Notes under the pieces: model-generated
Database searches by the model: none
Seen by the model: only the letters and a program-made list of their open reading frames with translations
Told to the model about the DNA's origin: nothing
Part shown: in pieces, positions 48,348 through 60,000 of the stretch
How the letters are laid out: every line of letters begins with the position of its first letter
Position numbering within the stretch: the stretch's first letter is position 1
Translations under genes and position numbers: made by a program
Source: Seminavis robusta
Lineage: Eukaryota > Bacillariophyta > Bacillariophyceae > Naviculales > Naviculaceae
Assembly (NCBI GenBank): GCA_903772945.1
Contig: CAICTM010000382.1
Span: 1 to 64,000 of the forward strand
Reading direction: 5' to 3'
Length of the DNA: 64,000 bases

Positions 48348-49665
48348 CTCGGTGCTTTGAACAAGTTGAGTAAAGGAGATTGTGCGTTCTGATCCTTCTA
48401 TTGGTGGTAAGGTCTACAGGACAACAGGTAGATCCGCTTCACCTCAAATAAATGAGATCTTGCGGTGGTGTCAAGGAAACTCACTCCATGTTTTCCTGAG
48501 TGCCACAAAGCGCTATGACTGCATAGGTGTAACCGAACTGGTTGTGGTACGGTAATTAGGCACCGTGTCACACAGAACGGTGCGATCTTAGACGAATGGT
48601 CACTTAAAATCGGAAGTCTGACTGTCTCATTCACTCGTGTTTTTCCTGGATGGCTACGTTGGAACACTATGGAAGGCGATGATAGATCCTGACTTTAATG
48701 CTTTGGATCAAGCGTAAATCTTTTAGGTTGTCACCAGTCTTCTGCAAGCCAGCGTGAGCTGGTTGTTCTGATTCTTTGGGAACAGGACCCTTCTCTCAAG
48801 GCATTGCATCCAGGCGACTGGCCCAGAGGACGATCTCAAACGGAACAGCTTCACCAATGCCAGCAGCACAAAACCCCACCAAATACCGGTAGGGCAGCTA
48901 GATAGATAGCTACAATTGTCATATATTATCTTCTGTTGCCCTCAAGATCCGCAACGAAAATGCATATATATGTTCTACTGAGAATTGCTGCGAGAGCTCT
49001 ATTTTGTTCCCTTTTGCGTTAGTCTTAAGGATGTCCCACGGGGTGTTTTCTTAAAAGTGTGAAACATGCACCGTTTACTAGCATTATCACGACAAGAAAA
49101 GTGAGAAAACTCCATTGTGAGGCTAGCTTAGACCGATTGCCGTTCCTCGAAAAGCACATCGCATGTCCATGTTGTTATATTCCATCTTATAGAGTAGATA
49201 ATGCTCTATCTCTGTGAGTGAAAGAAACATAAAATGTGTTGTTGTGTGTTCACCAACAGTAACTGCCGTCGGTCAATGAAAAACTGCCGAAACCAATGGA
49301 TATCGCTGTTGTGGCATTGACTTTGCTCGATAGTGAGCCAATAATTTATGTTTCTTTCTTCGGCACGTGGTGCCCCGTACTCAACAATGTATAGTGACTT
49401 GCTATCATGTCATTGGAGAGTGGCATGCCGATACTGTTACCCATGTTGGTAGCAGCAAGTTAGTTGATTGTCGTGTTGGAATAGTGAGCAGCCGAAACTG
49501 TTATCTCGCATTGGAAGAAAGATATCGAAGATATCGAAATCAGTGTGGGTGTGCACGCTCGATAAGGAATCACGCTGAACTGAAAAAACAAAGAACCGAA
49601 AAGATCAGCTTCATTGTGACACTGTTTTGCGCCATTTCGCCGTTGTGTACTTACAAGCTTTCACC
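48348..49665. other. intergenic, about 1.3 kb, includes the likely left flank of the DNA transposon
   Basis: No gene recognised. Part of this must be the ABC transporter promoter, and part may be the terminal region of the transposon to the right. I could not identify a terminal inverted repeat by eye. Confidence 0.4.
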
Positions 49666-50921
49666 ATGAACCGCGCTACCAGAGTTGAGTACTATGAGGA
49701 AGGCTGCCTTGATTTTGCTACTGATGCTTGCTTGATGAGTATTGTTGCTCTTCCCAAAGTCCTGCCCATGGGTGGTGGCTTTCGCGATGAAGTGACAGTG
49801 AAGCCTGACGCGAAGTATTGGGCGAAAGGAGAAGGGTTGAAGTCACCGGCCATTGAAGAGACTGACTCTGCCCCCGCTTTCACTGTGGTTGAGGCAAAGA
49901 AAGTATCTCGTGAGTACAAGACCCACGACATATCCAGCACTGTGTTGTCTTACAATCTTGTGTTGATGGATGGAACTGGTACCATGTTCAAGGCCACGGT
50001 TAACAGTGGCCTGTCCCACTATTTTGCTGCATACAACCTCTATGTTGAATCGACTGTCTTCGTGGATGACTATGCCATCATCACGCAGACATCCAACCGC
50101 AGCTACACGTACAAGATGTACATGCTCATCAAGGACTTCCACTGGAAGCTTCCGCCCAACAAAAAAGTCATTGATCTTCTTCCCATAGCATGCGTGACGT
50201 TGTTCCAGCCACTGGGCACATCTACCGCCCACCGGTTGTTGAGAAGATGATTGACGCAAAGGCCATTCGGGCAGTGTCCAGGTTGGGTGCAGTGGTTCCA
50301 CTTGAAGAGAAGAGTACTTCGATTGATGCATATGAGTCAATCCACTGTAACAAGCGTGGAAGTTATTTCATTGTGACACAGCCAGCGATTGGAGAAGAGG
50401 GTCATCACAACAGTTGCCAGTGCTGTTCGGAGTATGGATTCATCCGGTGCATTCTTCTTACCTTGCCTCTCCAGGATGTGGACGCGAACGACTTGTATCT
50501 CTCTGTTTCCAGCAGGTTGAACGGAGAACTGGATGATGACTCCTTCGATGACTTGGCTGCCAACCACAAGAGATGGTGCTTCTACTGGTACTACGCCGTC
50601 AATGGGTACAAGTTCATCAATGGCCGCAAGCAGTTGCCCACTTGTTTCGTCAAGGCCGTTCGGTCATTGTACCCCAATCCAAGAGGCGTTCGTTACAGTA
50701 CGTTCATGCCGGCTGATCCAAAGAAGGTGGTTGAGGAGAAAAGTGTCATGAGCTACGGTGCCCCAGGCTACGGAAGGTGGTGTCAAGCGCAAGTCGCTGG
50801 ATTTATGGGAAGACTAGTGGCCAAGACCACCGTTGCTCCTAGCTCAACCAGTTCTCAAGACCACCGTTGCTCCTCTCTCAACCTGTCAACGGTCCAATCA
50901 GCGACCTCTTGGAACCTTTGA
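49666..50921 (+). CDS. transposon-associated ORF pair, possible RPA-like OB fold, one frame change
   Basis: ATG at 49666 opens a frame to 50250. A second frame (50190-50921) overlaps it by about 60 bp and continues a similar composition, so the two probably formed one protein of about 415 aa separated by a single frame change near 50190-50240. No GT-AG intron explains the change. In the first part, YNLVLMDGTGTMFKATVNSG followed by HYFAAYNLYVESTVFVDDYAI has the strand pattern of an OB fold of the RPA type (xLxDxxGxxIxAT ... F ... LxxGxVYxI), a weak resemblance from memory. The second part has a possible zinc cluster (HCNKRG ... HHNSCQCC). It faces the transposase at 51350 tail to tail, about 430 bp away, suggesting both are genes of one DNA transposon (inference). 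Confidence 0.45.
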
Positions 50922-50938
50922 GCTACTTCTCGGAACGA

Positions 50939-51349
50939 TGGGTTCCGTAAAGGAAACTTCAATCCCACCCTTATATTGTGTTTGTGTATTTGTCGAAAAA
51001 GAACACTGGTTTTCACTACCAACGAAGGTTAGCTATTGATAACGCTAGACTTTCTATACTATTTTAGTACATCGTCGTACCCAATAGCTACGTAGATTTG
51101 ACAAGTAAAATAGTTACGCGATCTCACCAACTCAGATTCGACGATTCTTTCATGCAAACTCCGTAGATTCCGAGTGGCTAGAGTACGGTGTAACTACATG
51201 TGTTTGGCGATGTTCAACCGTCGTTTGCTAGTGATTCCGACAATTCTGCGACGTGTGGATCGCTCGTGAGGGGAATGTTATCTATGAGCGAAATATCATT
51301 CTCATCGCCGTCCCCGCTAATATCTTCTTCATGCATGGGAAGAACATTG
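50939..51349. other. gap between convergent transposon ORFs
   Basis: About 410 bp with no gene, between the 3' ends of the plus-strand ORF pair and the minus-strand transposase. Confidence 0.5.
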
Positions 51350-53041
51350 TTATCTTCTTTCTTCGAGCATTGAGGTAGCATTCGTGGGATTTGCCTTACT
51401 CCGTTTACGTCGATTCTTCGCATTATTTGGACATTTACCACTCCGAGCATCTTTGTGACCAAGTTGATGACACTTCGAACACATTACCTCCGACAATGGC
51501 GGTGTGCCGTTGTCTGCCTCCATGGCTGAACCAGACTGGTAAGCCATGCCGTTGACTTTGTCGATCTTCAGTTGTTTCATGTATTGCTGTATCTTGTCAT
51601 GCATTGTCTTCTTGCGTTTGACACGATACTCTGTCTTTCTCGAGTTCACTAACTTACTGTTCCTCATTTTGTCGCGCATTAGCAGTCGATACTCTGTCAA
51701 CATGTCGGCATCCAATCCAATGCTGTAAAAGAGGTCACGCCACAACACAAGATTGCCCACAAGATGGATGGCAATTGCAATGCGGACCCGCATCACCAGT
51801 GACACGCTACCGCAATACGTTTTTGTCTTTGGTGCCAACCATGCGATCTGTTGATTTAGCGATTCATTCACCTGCGTGTCTCCGTCGTGGAACAACTCAG
51901 CCAGTTTTTCGGCGGTGGTGAATTCTTCTACCACCTCTTTGATGTCGATGTACAGGAGACTGTCATGTTCCATGCTCCGGTAAGTCTTTTGCGACTTGGA
52001 TCGCTCCTCTGTTGTATCCAGTTTCCTTTTACACCACTCACCACATTGATCGTGTACGTCAAAATGATGCTTGTAGATGCACTGGGCTCTGACTACTCGC
52101 TCATTCTCTGGGATGCTTGCCATGTCACGGATGAAGAAGATGAAATACAACGATACTCTTAGGATGTCACCCTCCTGCATGTCATTGGCCGTTTTGACAG
52201 ACCTTGCCTTCAACTTGTACAAGCGATTCTTCAATGTCTTCTTACAATGCGCCGGATCAGCGAGGAAACGAGGTTGCGGAACCGGATACTTCAACATACC
52301 GGAGCTACGGTAGACAGGTATCATCTTGACTTGACCTGGGGTTTTCTGTTGAGAGGGAGGAGCAACACGTGTCCCGATGATCAACTGTCTTCTGTCACCA
52401 GGTGCGTGCCCGTTGTGTTTTAGCCAGTCATCATTGTTCCACTTGCACCTGGCTCTCATCTTACTGTCGTCATCTGTCACTACATTCGAAATACAAACAG
52501 CCTTGTCGAAGTAAAGGTCTTGAGTCATCTTCAACAATGACGAAGCTTCCATTGCACCCGCACCATCGTCATGGTTGATAACACACTCGTGTTCTGGTAT
52601 CTCCTCAGTAAGTTCTCGTTTCACTTGACAAATACGACAGAAGGTGCACTTGGTGGAAAGACTTACTGGCTTCCGTGTCTTTTCTCCCACCAAACAGGCA
52701 TGGCCTGAGTGAGAGTCGTATGTCCTGCCGCTGGACCTTTTGTTCCATCCCATGTCGGTGGAGGTTCCTATGTAGGGAAGTGAGGTTCCATCCACTGGTG
52801 CATCCCCAGTCTCAAGGCTCTCCCGCCAAGTGTCCAGATTTACCTCTGTCTCGGCATATGTCAGTCTTATCTCTTCCATTAGATTATCATGCAGGTACCC
52901 ATCCACTATGTATTCAACATAAGGAGAAACATGCCGCTCTATCTGAGAGAATGTTCTTCTCCTTTCCATGGAATTTGCTCCGGGCAATGATAAAAAGCCA
53001 AGGAACCTTGCCGCCTCAGTACCACCATCCCCACTACCCAC
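51350..53041 (-). mobile_element. Mutator/Kolobok-like DDE transposase, body of the gene (5' end beyond an LTR insertion)
   Basis: The reading frame enters from the LTR-element boundary and runs to a stop at 51350 (about 563 codons). The segment GTSTDMGWNKRSSG, then HSGHACLVGEKTRKP, a CxxCxxC cluster (CTFCRIC), HECVINHDDGAGAMEASS and ISNVVTDDDSKMRARC match the Mutator-like transposase domain found in MULE/Kolobok elements; the three acidic catalytic residues are plausibly D of TDMGW, E of MEASS and D of DDDSK. Near the C-terminus is a zinc knuckle (CSKCHQLGHKDARSGKC), then a basic tail. The N-terminal 24 codons lie at 60072-60001, on the far side of the LTR element, and the target duplication CCCAC supplies the join. 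No terminal inverted repeat was located. Confidence 0.82.
53037..53041. repeat. target-site duplication, left copy (CCCAC)
   Basis: CCCAC directly precedes the left LTR and directly follows the right one (59996-60000). Confidence 0.92.
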
Positions 53042-53295
53042 TGTTGGAGGTTGTATTACAGACACCTCAATACAAATTAGTCGTTTATCCCAATCTAGTT
53101 ATAGGGGATATCTATATCTATTCTCTAGTTACATACATGGGGAGTTTAACTGATCTATATGGTCACCCCCTTCACTATATCCTTTGAAGTTGAATCAATC
53201 CCAGAAAACATGGAGAAAGGTCACTTCTTGGAAATAGCTTAACAGTAAAACAGTATTTTACCTTTACTAAGCTAGAGTGTTACTAGCAACCAACA
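53042..53295 (+). repeat. 5' LTR of the non-autonomous LTR element (254 bp)
   Basis: Begins TGTTGG and ends CCAACA. It is identical to 59742-59995 apart from about one base. It holds a TATA-like CACTATATCC at 53174-53183 and, about 45 bp further on, CTTCTTGGAAATAG at 53224-53237, a possible transcript start. Confidence 0.95.
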
Positions 53296-53309
53296 CTATT
53301 TCCAAGAAG
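53296..53309 (+). other. putative primer-binding site complementary to the element's own LTR
   Basis: CTATTTCCAAGAAG, the first 14 bases after the 5' LTR, is the exact reverse complement of 53224-53237 inside the LTR. In Tf1-type retrotransposons the RNA 5' end primes reverse transcription by pairing with such a site. No tRNA-like TGG-starting site is seen here. Confidence 0.7.
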
Positions 53310-53959
53310 ACTTTCATCTTCGAGATCTCGCCGTCTACCTTCATCTCGCTTCGAGATATCGATATTGACTTTGTCAATGGCAATCCTATATGAGTTCATG
53401 CTAAGGTAACAGTTCAACGGTACACGCAGATAGTGCTGTAGCCCCACTATAAGGGCCACCAGAACAGCTCAACAGGCGAAATTCCGCAATCACGAATTCC
53501 CATTGAGCGACACCGGAGCAATCGGCCGATCAGAAGACGACCAAACCGGAATCAGCACAATCGGTGCATACCACGTGAAAGAACATCACTAACTACACAA
53601 CTCTATTGCTTGAACGAAGTGAATCTAGCAGAAACTGAGTGAGTTACGACGGACTGAAGATCTGCAACTACCAGTATAGCAATCACGCTTCTCCCAGGAG
53701 TCAGCTCCGGATCCAGGAAACAAGCTCACAGGAGTGAGCAAACGAAGCACCAACATCCAGCTCAGGAGTGAGCCGGAAGCAAGGTCACAGGAGTGAGCGA
53801 ACACCTCAAAGATTTAGTGCTGCGGAAACAGCCATCGTACGACTGCTACGTGCAAGTACGAAAGACAACTACAAGAGAAGACTCATCAAACGAAGAAGTG
53901 CAGGAGTGGCAGCCAAGCTATCTAGCTGGCTACCACAACAAGTCCAACCGGAACGGAGC

Positions 53960-54037
53960 AAGGCTACTGTACGATACGGAGCAGAGGCTACTGTACGGTA
54001 CGGAGCAGAGGCTACTGTACGGAGTGCAGCAAGGCTA
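53960..54037 (+). repeat. local tandem repeat, about 24 bp x 3, inside the LTR element
   Basis: GGCTACTGTACG(A/G)TACGGAGCAGA recurs two to three times in succession, the last copy shortened. Confidence 0.8.
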
Positions 54038-55417
54038 TTGCGCAGACAAACCGTGCAAGCCAACAAGAACAACACGACGAGTGTCAACCGGAAGAGGAGT
54101 GATTACCAAGAGTGTTGTCACGGGAGAGGAACTAGATAACAAGTTCCAACAAGAGAAGAATTACCACAGAGGTACTTCCGTGGGAGTGTTTCTAGCCTCA
54201 CTATCAAGCCATCGAATCAGTGCTGATAAAGTTGAGTTGCAACGGTAAATTCCAACGCACATCAACAAGGCAATTTGGCTGGACGAACACACACCATCGA
54301 CAGGTCCGACGATAGGACTGTCATACAAGAACCTGCGCTTTGAACACTAGCACAACAGGCCCTGAAGTGTACAAGTCCTCGAATGCAACAGGAGCAAAGA
54401 TTCATCCACCGGCGCATTCAACCAAAATTGAAAGAAAAACTCAAGCAGCCAGTCAACGATCGGATCAAAGCAGGATCCAACGACACGAAACTACTGCTAC
54501 AGGAACAAGACGAAAGGCAGCGACTGCTAATACACCAAGAGCCGAAGCCAACAGGCAACTGCGCAACGATCGAGTTGTATCCATCGGCCGACAGTGGAAT
54601 TGTTGAATTCCGCCAACAGTCACCAAGAGTAGCCAGTCGGCAACAGAAGGAAGCCAACGAAGCAATCAAACGACGACACCGATAGCTACTTCAGCAAGAA
54701 CAGCGACTGCTAATACTAGCAAGTCGTTACTGCTTCGATCAACACGAAGCCAGTGCCAACAGGAGTGTCGGCAGAAGAGTGCCAACACGATCGAAGAGAA
54801 GAAGAAGAACCAGCATACGAGTGATCGAACGACAAAGACATGGCTACAGCAACAGCAACAAGAAGAACAGCGAGTAGCTGCTGCTACTACTACCGCTACT
54901 ATCAACAAGAAGCGGAAGCAACAGGCAACTGCGGAACGAATTGCAATTGTGTCAGCAACTGTCGGCAACTGCTGTTGGCAGAAGAAGTCATTACTTTTTG
55001 TGCGGAAATCGCTGTCTACCATCAGTTCCACGGAACGATCCACAGAACGACAAAGAACAACCTCAGTTCAGCGAGCACCACAAGAAAAACGCCAGTGAAC
55101 GGGAAAAGGTATCTTTCCGTGAAAAGTATCTTTCCAGGAGTGTACGGAGCCAGATCGACAGATCTCTCCGTACAGCCAAGCTTCCGAGCGAGATGCTGAT
55201 ACAGGATGACTTTTTATACCGCTGACAGGTGTCAAAATGCGAGCATTTTTGACGGTTATGTTTCAGTTTTCGGAAATGGGAACCCAGAAGTAGTCATTTC
55301 GTGAATCCTGCATTGAACTGGCTGGTTGTTACAAAGACAAGATTGAAGCAAATAAAATGAATTTTATCACCATGGCAACAGAGTTGACCAAATGGCCATT
55401 AGCTTTACCAATACATT

Positions 55418-55494
55418 GAGATAGCAAATCCTTTTCTAGAAGTAGCTCCCCAACACACTCACAGAGCCACCCCTCAAAAAGGATTTGCTATCTC
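55418..55494. repeat. 18-bp perfect inverted repeat with 41-nt loop
   Basis: GAGATAGCAAATCCTTTT at 55418-55435 is the exact reverse complement of AAAAGGATTTGCTATCTC at 55477-55494. It lies inside the LTR element and could form a stable RNA hairpin. Confidence 0.85.
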
Positions 55495-56432
55495 CAAGGT
55501 TTCCTATGGAGCATCTAGGAAAAGTCAGGCTTGGATTGCATCTTGTTGTCATTCTGCCATGCATTTCTCCATGGGAAAGGTGCTGAAACCATCACTCCAA
55601 GCACCTAATCTGCACTGTATAGTCATGTAATTCGATGGGTGGCTTTGCATGAAGACTGGAGCACCCATCCCAAAGATTCAAATGGAATTGTTGGCTTGAT
55701 GTCCACAAAAATGGAGCAGATTTGTTGTTTGTTGTCAGTCAACCAGTCAATAGTAGTAGAGAACCTGCCGCTTGTTGATTTCGTAGTAGCACTAGCAGAG
55801 GCTTCACGGCCGCTACTACTCGTACGGTACCGGTAGAGGCGTCATGGTTGGTTGCTCGGTGCAATTGGCTCCGTGATCGATCAATCAGCCGAACAGAAGA
55901 CGCATGTTGTTTCCAGTCCTTGCCATTGTCGAGGGGTCGCTTGTTGTTGCGGTAGAGGCATCATGGTTGCTCCGATCGCTCAAGAGGAGGCTCTGTGGAA
56001 GAGGAAGAAGTCATCGGTCGACCGAATCGATCCGTCGGCCGATCGAACGGAACGACCGATCGTCGAATGACTGCCACTTCCGCTTTCGAGCCTAGGCAAA
56101 CAAGAGGAGCCTGTCATGATGGTGAGTAGTAGCCTTTGTTAAGAGGAGTAGCCGCTGTGAAGAAGAGGAGGAAGCATCATCTTGATAGAGTAAAGATAGA
56201 GGTATCGAACGAAATAATGAAAGAGTACGAGCGGCTTGGATCGATCGAACGATCCGAGTGATGTCAGTTGAGTTTAAGGTTGAGGTTATTGTGGTCCTCT
56301 AAGTCTTTTCGAGGAACGTTCCAGGACGTTCCGGTTCCCATTCGAGTGTCTTACCGGGAGCGGGCTTGCGTTTGTCTCGATAGTTTAGATCCAGCCTGTA
56401 CAACTACCGGAGCATGTTCTGCACGCACACAG

Positions 56433-56466
56433 ACAGCTAGCTAGCTAGCTAGCTAGCTAGCTAGCT
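56433..56466. repeat. (CTAG)n microsatellite
   Basis: An uninterrupted run of about eight CTAG units inside the LTR element; the same word recurs in short runs in intergenic DNA throughout the window. Confidence 0.95.
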
Positions 56467-56554
56467 ACTGGTACGGAGCGAAGCACATCCAGTGCAAGCC
56501 ACTGGAGCAGTGTAAGCAGAACAAAGCTATAGGAAGCACAGGAGTGCTTCCGCC

Positions 56555-56705
56555 AGCATTGAATAATTTCTTTGGAGTGTGTATTGAGTTTACACTCAGC
56601 ACCTCCTACCCTTTCCATGGAGTGTGTATTGTGGCATCCCAGCCACAGCACCTCCTACTACCTTTTATGGAAAGTGTATTGTGCAACTGCAACACAACAC
56701 TTCCT
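56555..56705 (+). repeat. imperfect tandem repeat, about 60 bp, inside the LTR element
   Basis: A unit containing GGAGTGTGTATTG followed by CAGCACCTCCTAC occurs twice, and a more diverged third copy (GGAAAGTGTATTG, CAACACTTCCTCC) follows. Confidence 0.75.
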
Positions 56706-58109
56706 CCACTGATTACAGGCAAACCTGAGGCAACACCAGCCTCTAGGTAGGCAACAACAGATACCATTACAAGACCATGCCCTTGCTATTTGATCACAGC
56801 AAGTGCACAGGAGTGTGAGGGTACCCAAATCCAAAACCTACAATCCTACAAACAAAATCATCATAACATCCGCCTTTATAGGCAATGCCGTAACCATCAA
56901 TGGCCACAACTACACGGCCAACCATCAATGGCTACATCAACAGCCAGCATCGATGGCAACAACAGCCAACAACGGCATCTACCACTACCAAACCGATTAC
57001 AATGAATCGACCAAACCAAATTCGAATTGCATCTACAATAACGGCAACTGCAACAACAGCAGAACGACAGTGAACGTTGAACCGAGTAGCTAGCTACAAG
57101 CAACTCAAGAGTTCACAGGACAAGGAACCAAGCCACAGGATGGCTGGAGCAGACAGAGTTTGACCCACAAGCGGGAACCTGATCAAAAAGAAACAACAAG
57201 AGGGTGCACACCTCAGCTCCACTGCAACTACTGTACAGAGATTGCAACCAACCTAGTCTCACACCAACAACAGAAGTACACCAGTACAACAAATCAAGCC
57301 AACCATAGATACAACTACGGACAACTACAAGTTCAGTCACAGCCTGCTCACAGGAGTGTAAGAGCAGTGACAGAACCAACACTTGTCCTGCCACAGCCAT
57401 CTCACAGGAGTGTAAGAGCAGTGGCATCACCAACCAAAGGATCTACCGACTACATCACCATCGAACCATCATCGACCGTGACACGTCCAGGTCCAGTGGA
57501 GCCCATCAAGTTGGAGCATCCACAACTACTACCGAATCCTTCCTTACAAGTATCCAAACTTCCAAAGGCTTCTAGCCCCAACTCAAAGTATCATTGTGGC
57601 AAGGAACTTCCTCCTAGTTCCGGCTACTACAACAGTTCTCCTAAGTGTCGCTATAGCCTGACTTCCCAGTCTCAGCTACGGCAACACCAAATGACGGTAC
57701 CAAGTGTACCAAGTGACGGCACCAGTCACCACAAGTGACGACACCAGCAGTCACGAGTCTCACATGAGTATAACCACCCATGACAAGAGGAAACAATAAC
57801 TCAACCATTTCCTCATTCCATCTTCAGACATCGAGACCATCCAAGAACTAGGTTCAGTCGAACCCAACAAGTCCGTGACTTCCAAGCTACATCATTTCCA
57901 GCTTCCATGCACCTTCCAATAGGACATCACTTCCCACAAGTCTACGACTTCCAGAAGCTTCAACCAACTTCCATCTACGAAGGGCTTCCAGCCCCATCAA
58001 GTGTCAATGCAGTCGAACTTCTCAGTCCGAGCCGCAGATACACCAAGTGACGGTATCATCCGACACCAGTCTTCCAGGAGTGGCATCACTCTCAGCAGGA
58101 GTGCCAGCC

Positions 58110-58205
58110 ACAAAGACTTTTCTGATGATGACAATGTCCGTATTGTCTCGTCTCCACAAAGACTTTTCCGATGATGACAATGTCCGTATTGTCTCGTCTC
58201 CACCG
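58110..58205 (+). repeat. tandem duplication, 48 bp x 2, inside the LTR element
   Basis: ACAAAGACTTTTC(T/C)GATGATGACAATGTCCGTATTGTCTCGTCTCC occurs twice in direct succession with one base difference (described here in parts: ACAAAGACTTTT, then GATGATGACAATG). Confidence 0.9.
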
Positions 58206-59741
58206 CTCAGCTTCTCGTTACCAAGCGGGATGCCGAGCAACCACTTCCAAGGTTTGTTTTGGACTCAATGCAAGCCAGTCGACACGACGACGTGAGACTG
58301 GATTACGACGCCTTTCCAAGGTAGGAGCCTGCTTCCCAAGCACTGATAGACACTTTGGGTGCTACTATCGATTCTCAGGAATCCTAGAGGCACCGCCTCA
58401 AGCTCCACAGCAATCCAAGTTGCATCCCATGTCCAAACCAACCACGCCAGCTTTGGCTACAACAAGTACAAGTCCTGCCACAGCTAGCTCACAGGAGTGC
58501 GCCAACAGTGACAGCAGGAGTGGTATTGATAAAGTTGTACCCACCACAACCAAAGTCTCAAACCTTTTTAAACCTTCCTTTGAATTCTCCGATCGATCTA
58601 TCCAGATTGACACACCAGATCGACTGACAAGAAACGATCATGCCAGATCGAATGACACGAAGCGATCGAATCGCAAGCAGCGACCACGAGATCGATTCAG
58701 TTTGACTCTCGGGATCGACTCAGAGGATCCATCATGAGATTGCAAGTATGACCACAGAAGCCTATCAAGGCAGAGCAAGCTTACTCAAGCAAGGGTAGCC
58801 ACACACCAGTGCTACCGGGATATCTTCTGCAGAGGATTCCCACAGTTCCACAGGAACAGTTCCACCATGGAACCAGCTCAAAGCAAGCAACAGTTCGACG
58901 GAACGCCACAAGTTGCCAGCACCCATCTACAAGAGGTGCAACCCAAGGTCCACATCAAGCAAGCACACATTCATGTACAACAAGTCACAGCCATTCGATT
59001 CGAAAGAAGAGGAGGCCGTGATGAAGGAAGAAACTTCCCCAGCTGGGAAGAAGAGGATTCCATTCCTCTGGAAAAGACAACAGCAGGACATCCAACACTT
59101 CTTGGACATCCAACAAGAAGAGACAGCTCACGTTCCATTCCAATGGACAACAAGCTGACTCCAGATAGCTACCAAGCTATTGCACAGACTCATGCTCACC
59201 TGATTTCCAAATCCAGTATCAAGCCTGAATGGATTGATGTTTCCACACATCATTGGCGATTGAGACCATGGCATATCGATGTCCAGTTCAGTCTACACCG
59301 CCAGTCAAGAGCACAGTTTGAGTCTACGAGAATGCAGCCGGAACTTCCTAGTTTCCAGCTACAGCAATACCAAGTGACCGGAACTTCCCAGTCCACGGTT
59401 CAACAAGTGATCGGAACTTCCCAGTTTCGAATACAGCAACATCAAGTGACGGCACCAACCGCCACAGCAAGTCATACAGGAGTGGCAACACTCACAGGAG
59501 TGGTAGCCACAATGGCTTTTCATGACGACACAGTGGCTTTTCATGACGACACTGTCCACATGTCCACATTGACTGTGACAGATTTGTCAGCACTGCTATG
59601 GATGACAAGCTTCTCGCCACCAAGCGGAATGCCGAGCAACCTAGCAAATGGTCTCTCGACCAACAACTGTTCCTTATGGAGCAACCATCATTACATTAAT
59701 TATTCGTTCCACGGTATCCTTTATGGAACCGTGCAGGAGTG

Positions 59742-59995
59742 TGTTGGAGGTTGTATTACAGACACCTCAATACAAATTAGTCGTTTATCCCAATCTAGTT
59801 ATAGGGGATATCTATATCTATTCTCTAGTTACATACATGGGGAGTTTAACTGATCTATATGGTCACCCCCTTCACTATATCCTTTGAAGTTGAATCAATC
59901 CCAGAAAACATGGAGAAAGATCACTTCTTGGAAATAGCTTAACAGTAAAACAGTATTTTACCTTTACTAAGCTAGAGTGTTACTAGCAACCAACA
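59742..59995 (+). repeat. 3' LTR of the non-autonomous LTR element (254 bp)
   Basis: A near-identical copy of 53042-53295. The bases directly before it are GCAGGAGTG, a short purine-rich stretch in the position of a polypurine tract. Confidence 0.95.
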
Positions 59996-60000
59996 CCCAC
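59996..60000. repeat. target-site duplication, right copy (CCCAC)
   Basis: Matches 53037-53041. Confidence 0.92.

Larger units (their letters stand above)
53042..59995 (+). mobile_element. non-autonomous LTR retrotransposon (LARD-like), looks whole
   Basis: A 6954-bp element with 254-bp LTRs, 5-bp target duplication and near-identical LTRs, so insertion was recent. It lies inside the transposase gene. The 6.4-kb interior has only scattered short frames of Gln/Thr/Ser/Asn-rich composition; I see no protease, reverse transcriptase, RNase H, integrase or capsid domain, so it must have been mobilised by another element's proteins. The family is not assignable from coding sequence. The self-complementary primer site suggests a Tf1/sushi-like (Ty3/Gypsy clade) partner, whereas the short LTR and 5-bp duplication are also compatible with Copia. 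The interior contains several local tandem repeats and a recurrent AGGAGTG word. Orientation (plus) is inferred from the TATA box, primer site and purine-rich tract. Confidence 0.88.

Noticed and set aside
52675-53187. Plus-strand 170-codon frame across the LTR boundary
   Set aside because: It spans the insertion junction and is antisense to the transposase.
53768-59640. Gln/Thr/Ser-rich frames inside the LTR element as structural or enzyme genes
   Set aside because: No domain motif, frames short and overlapping in several registers, as expected for CAA-rich DNA.
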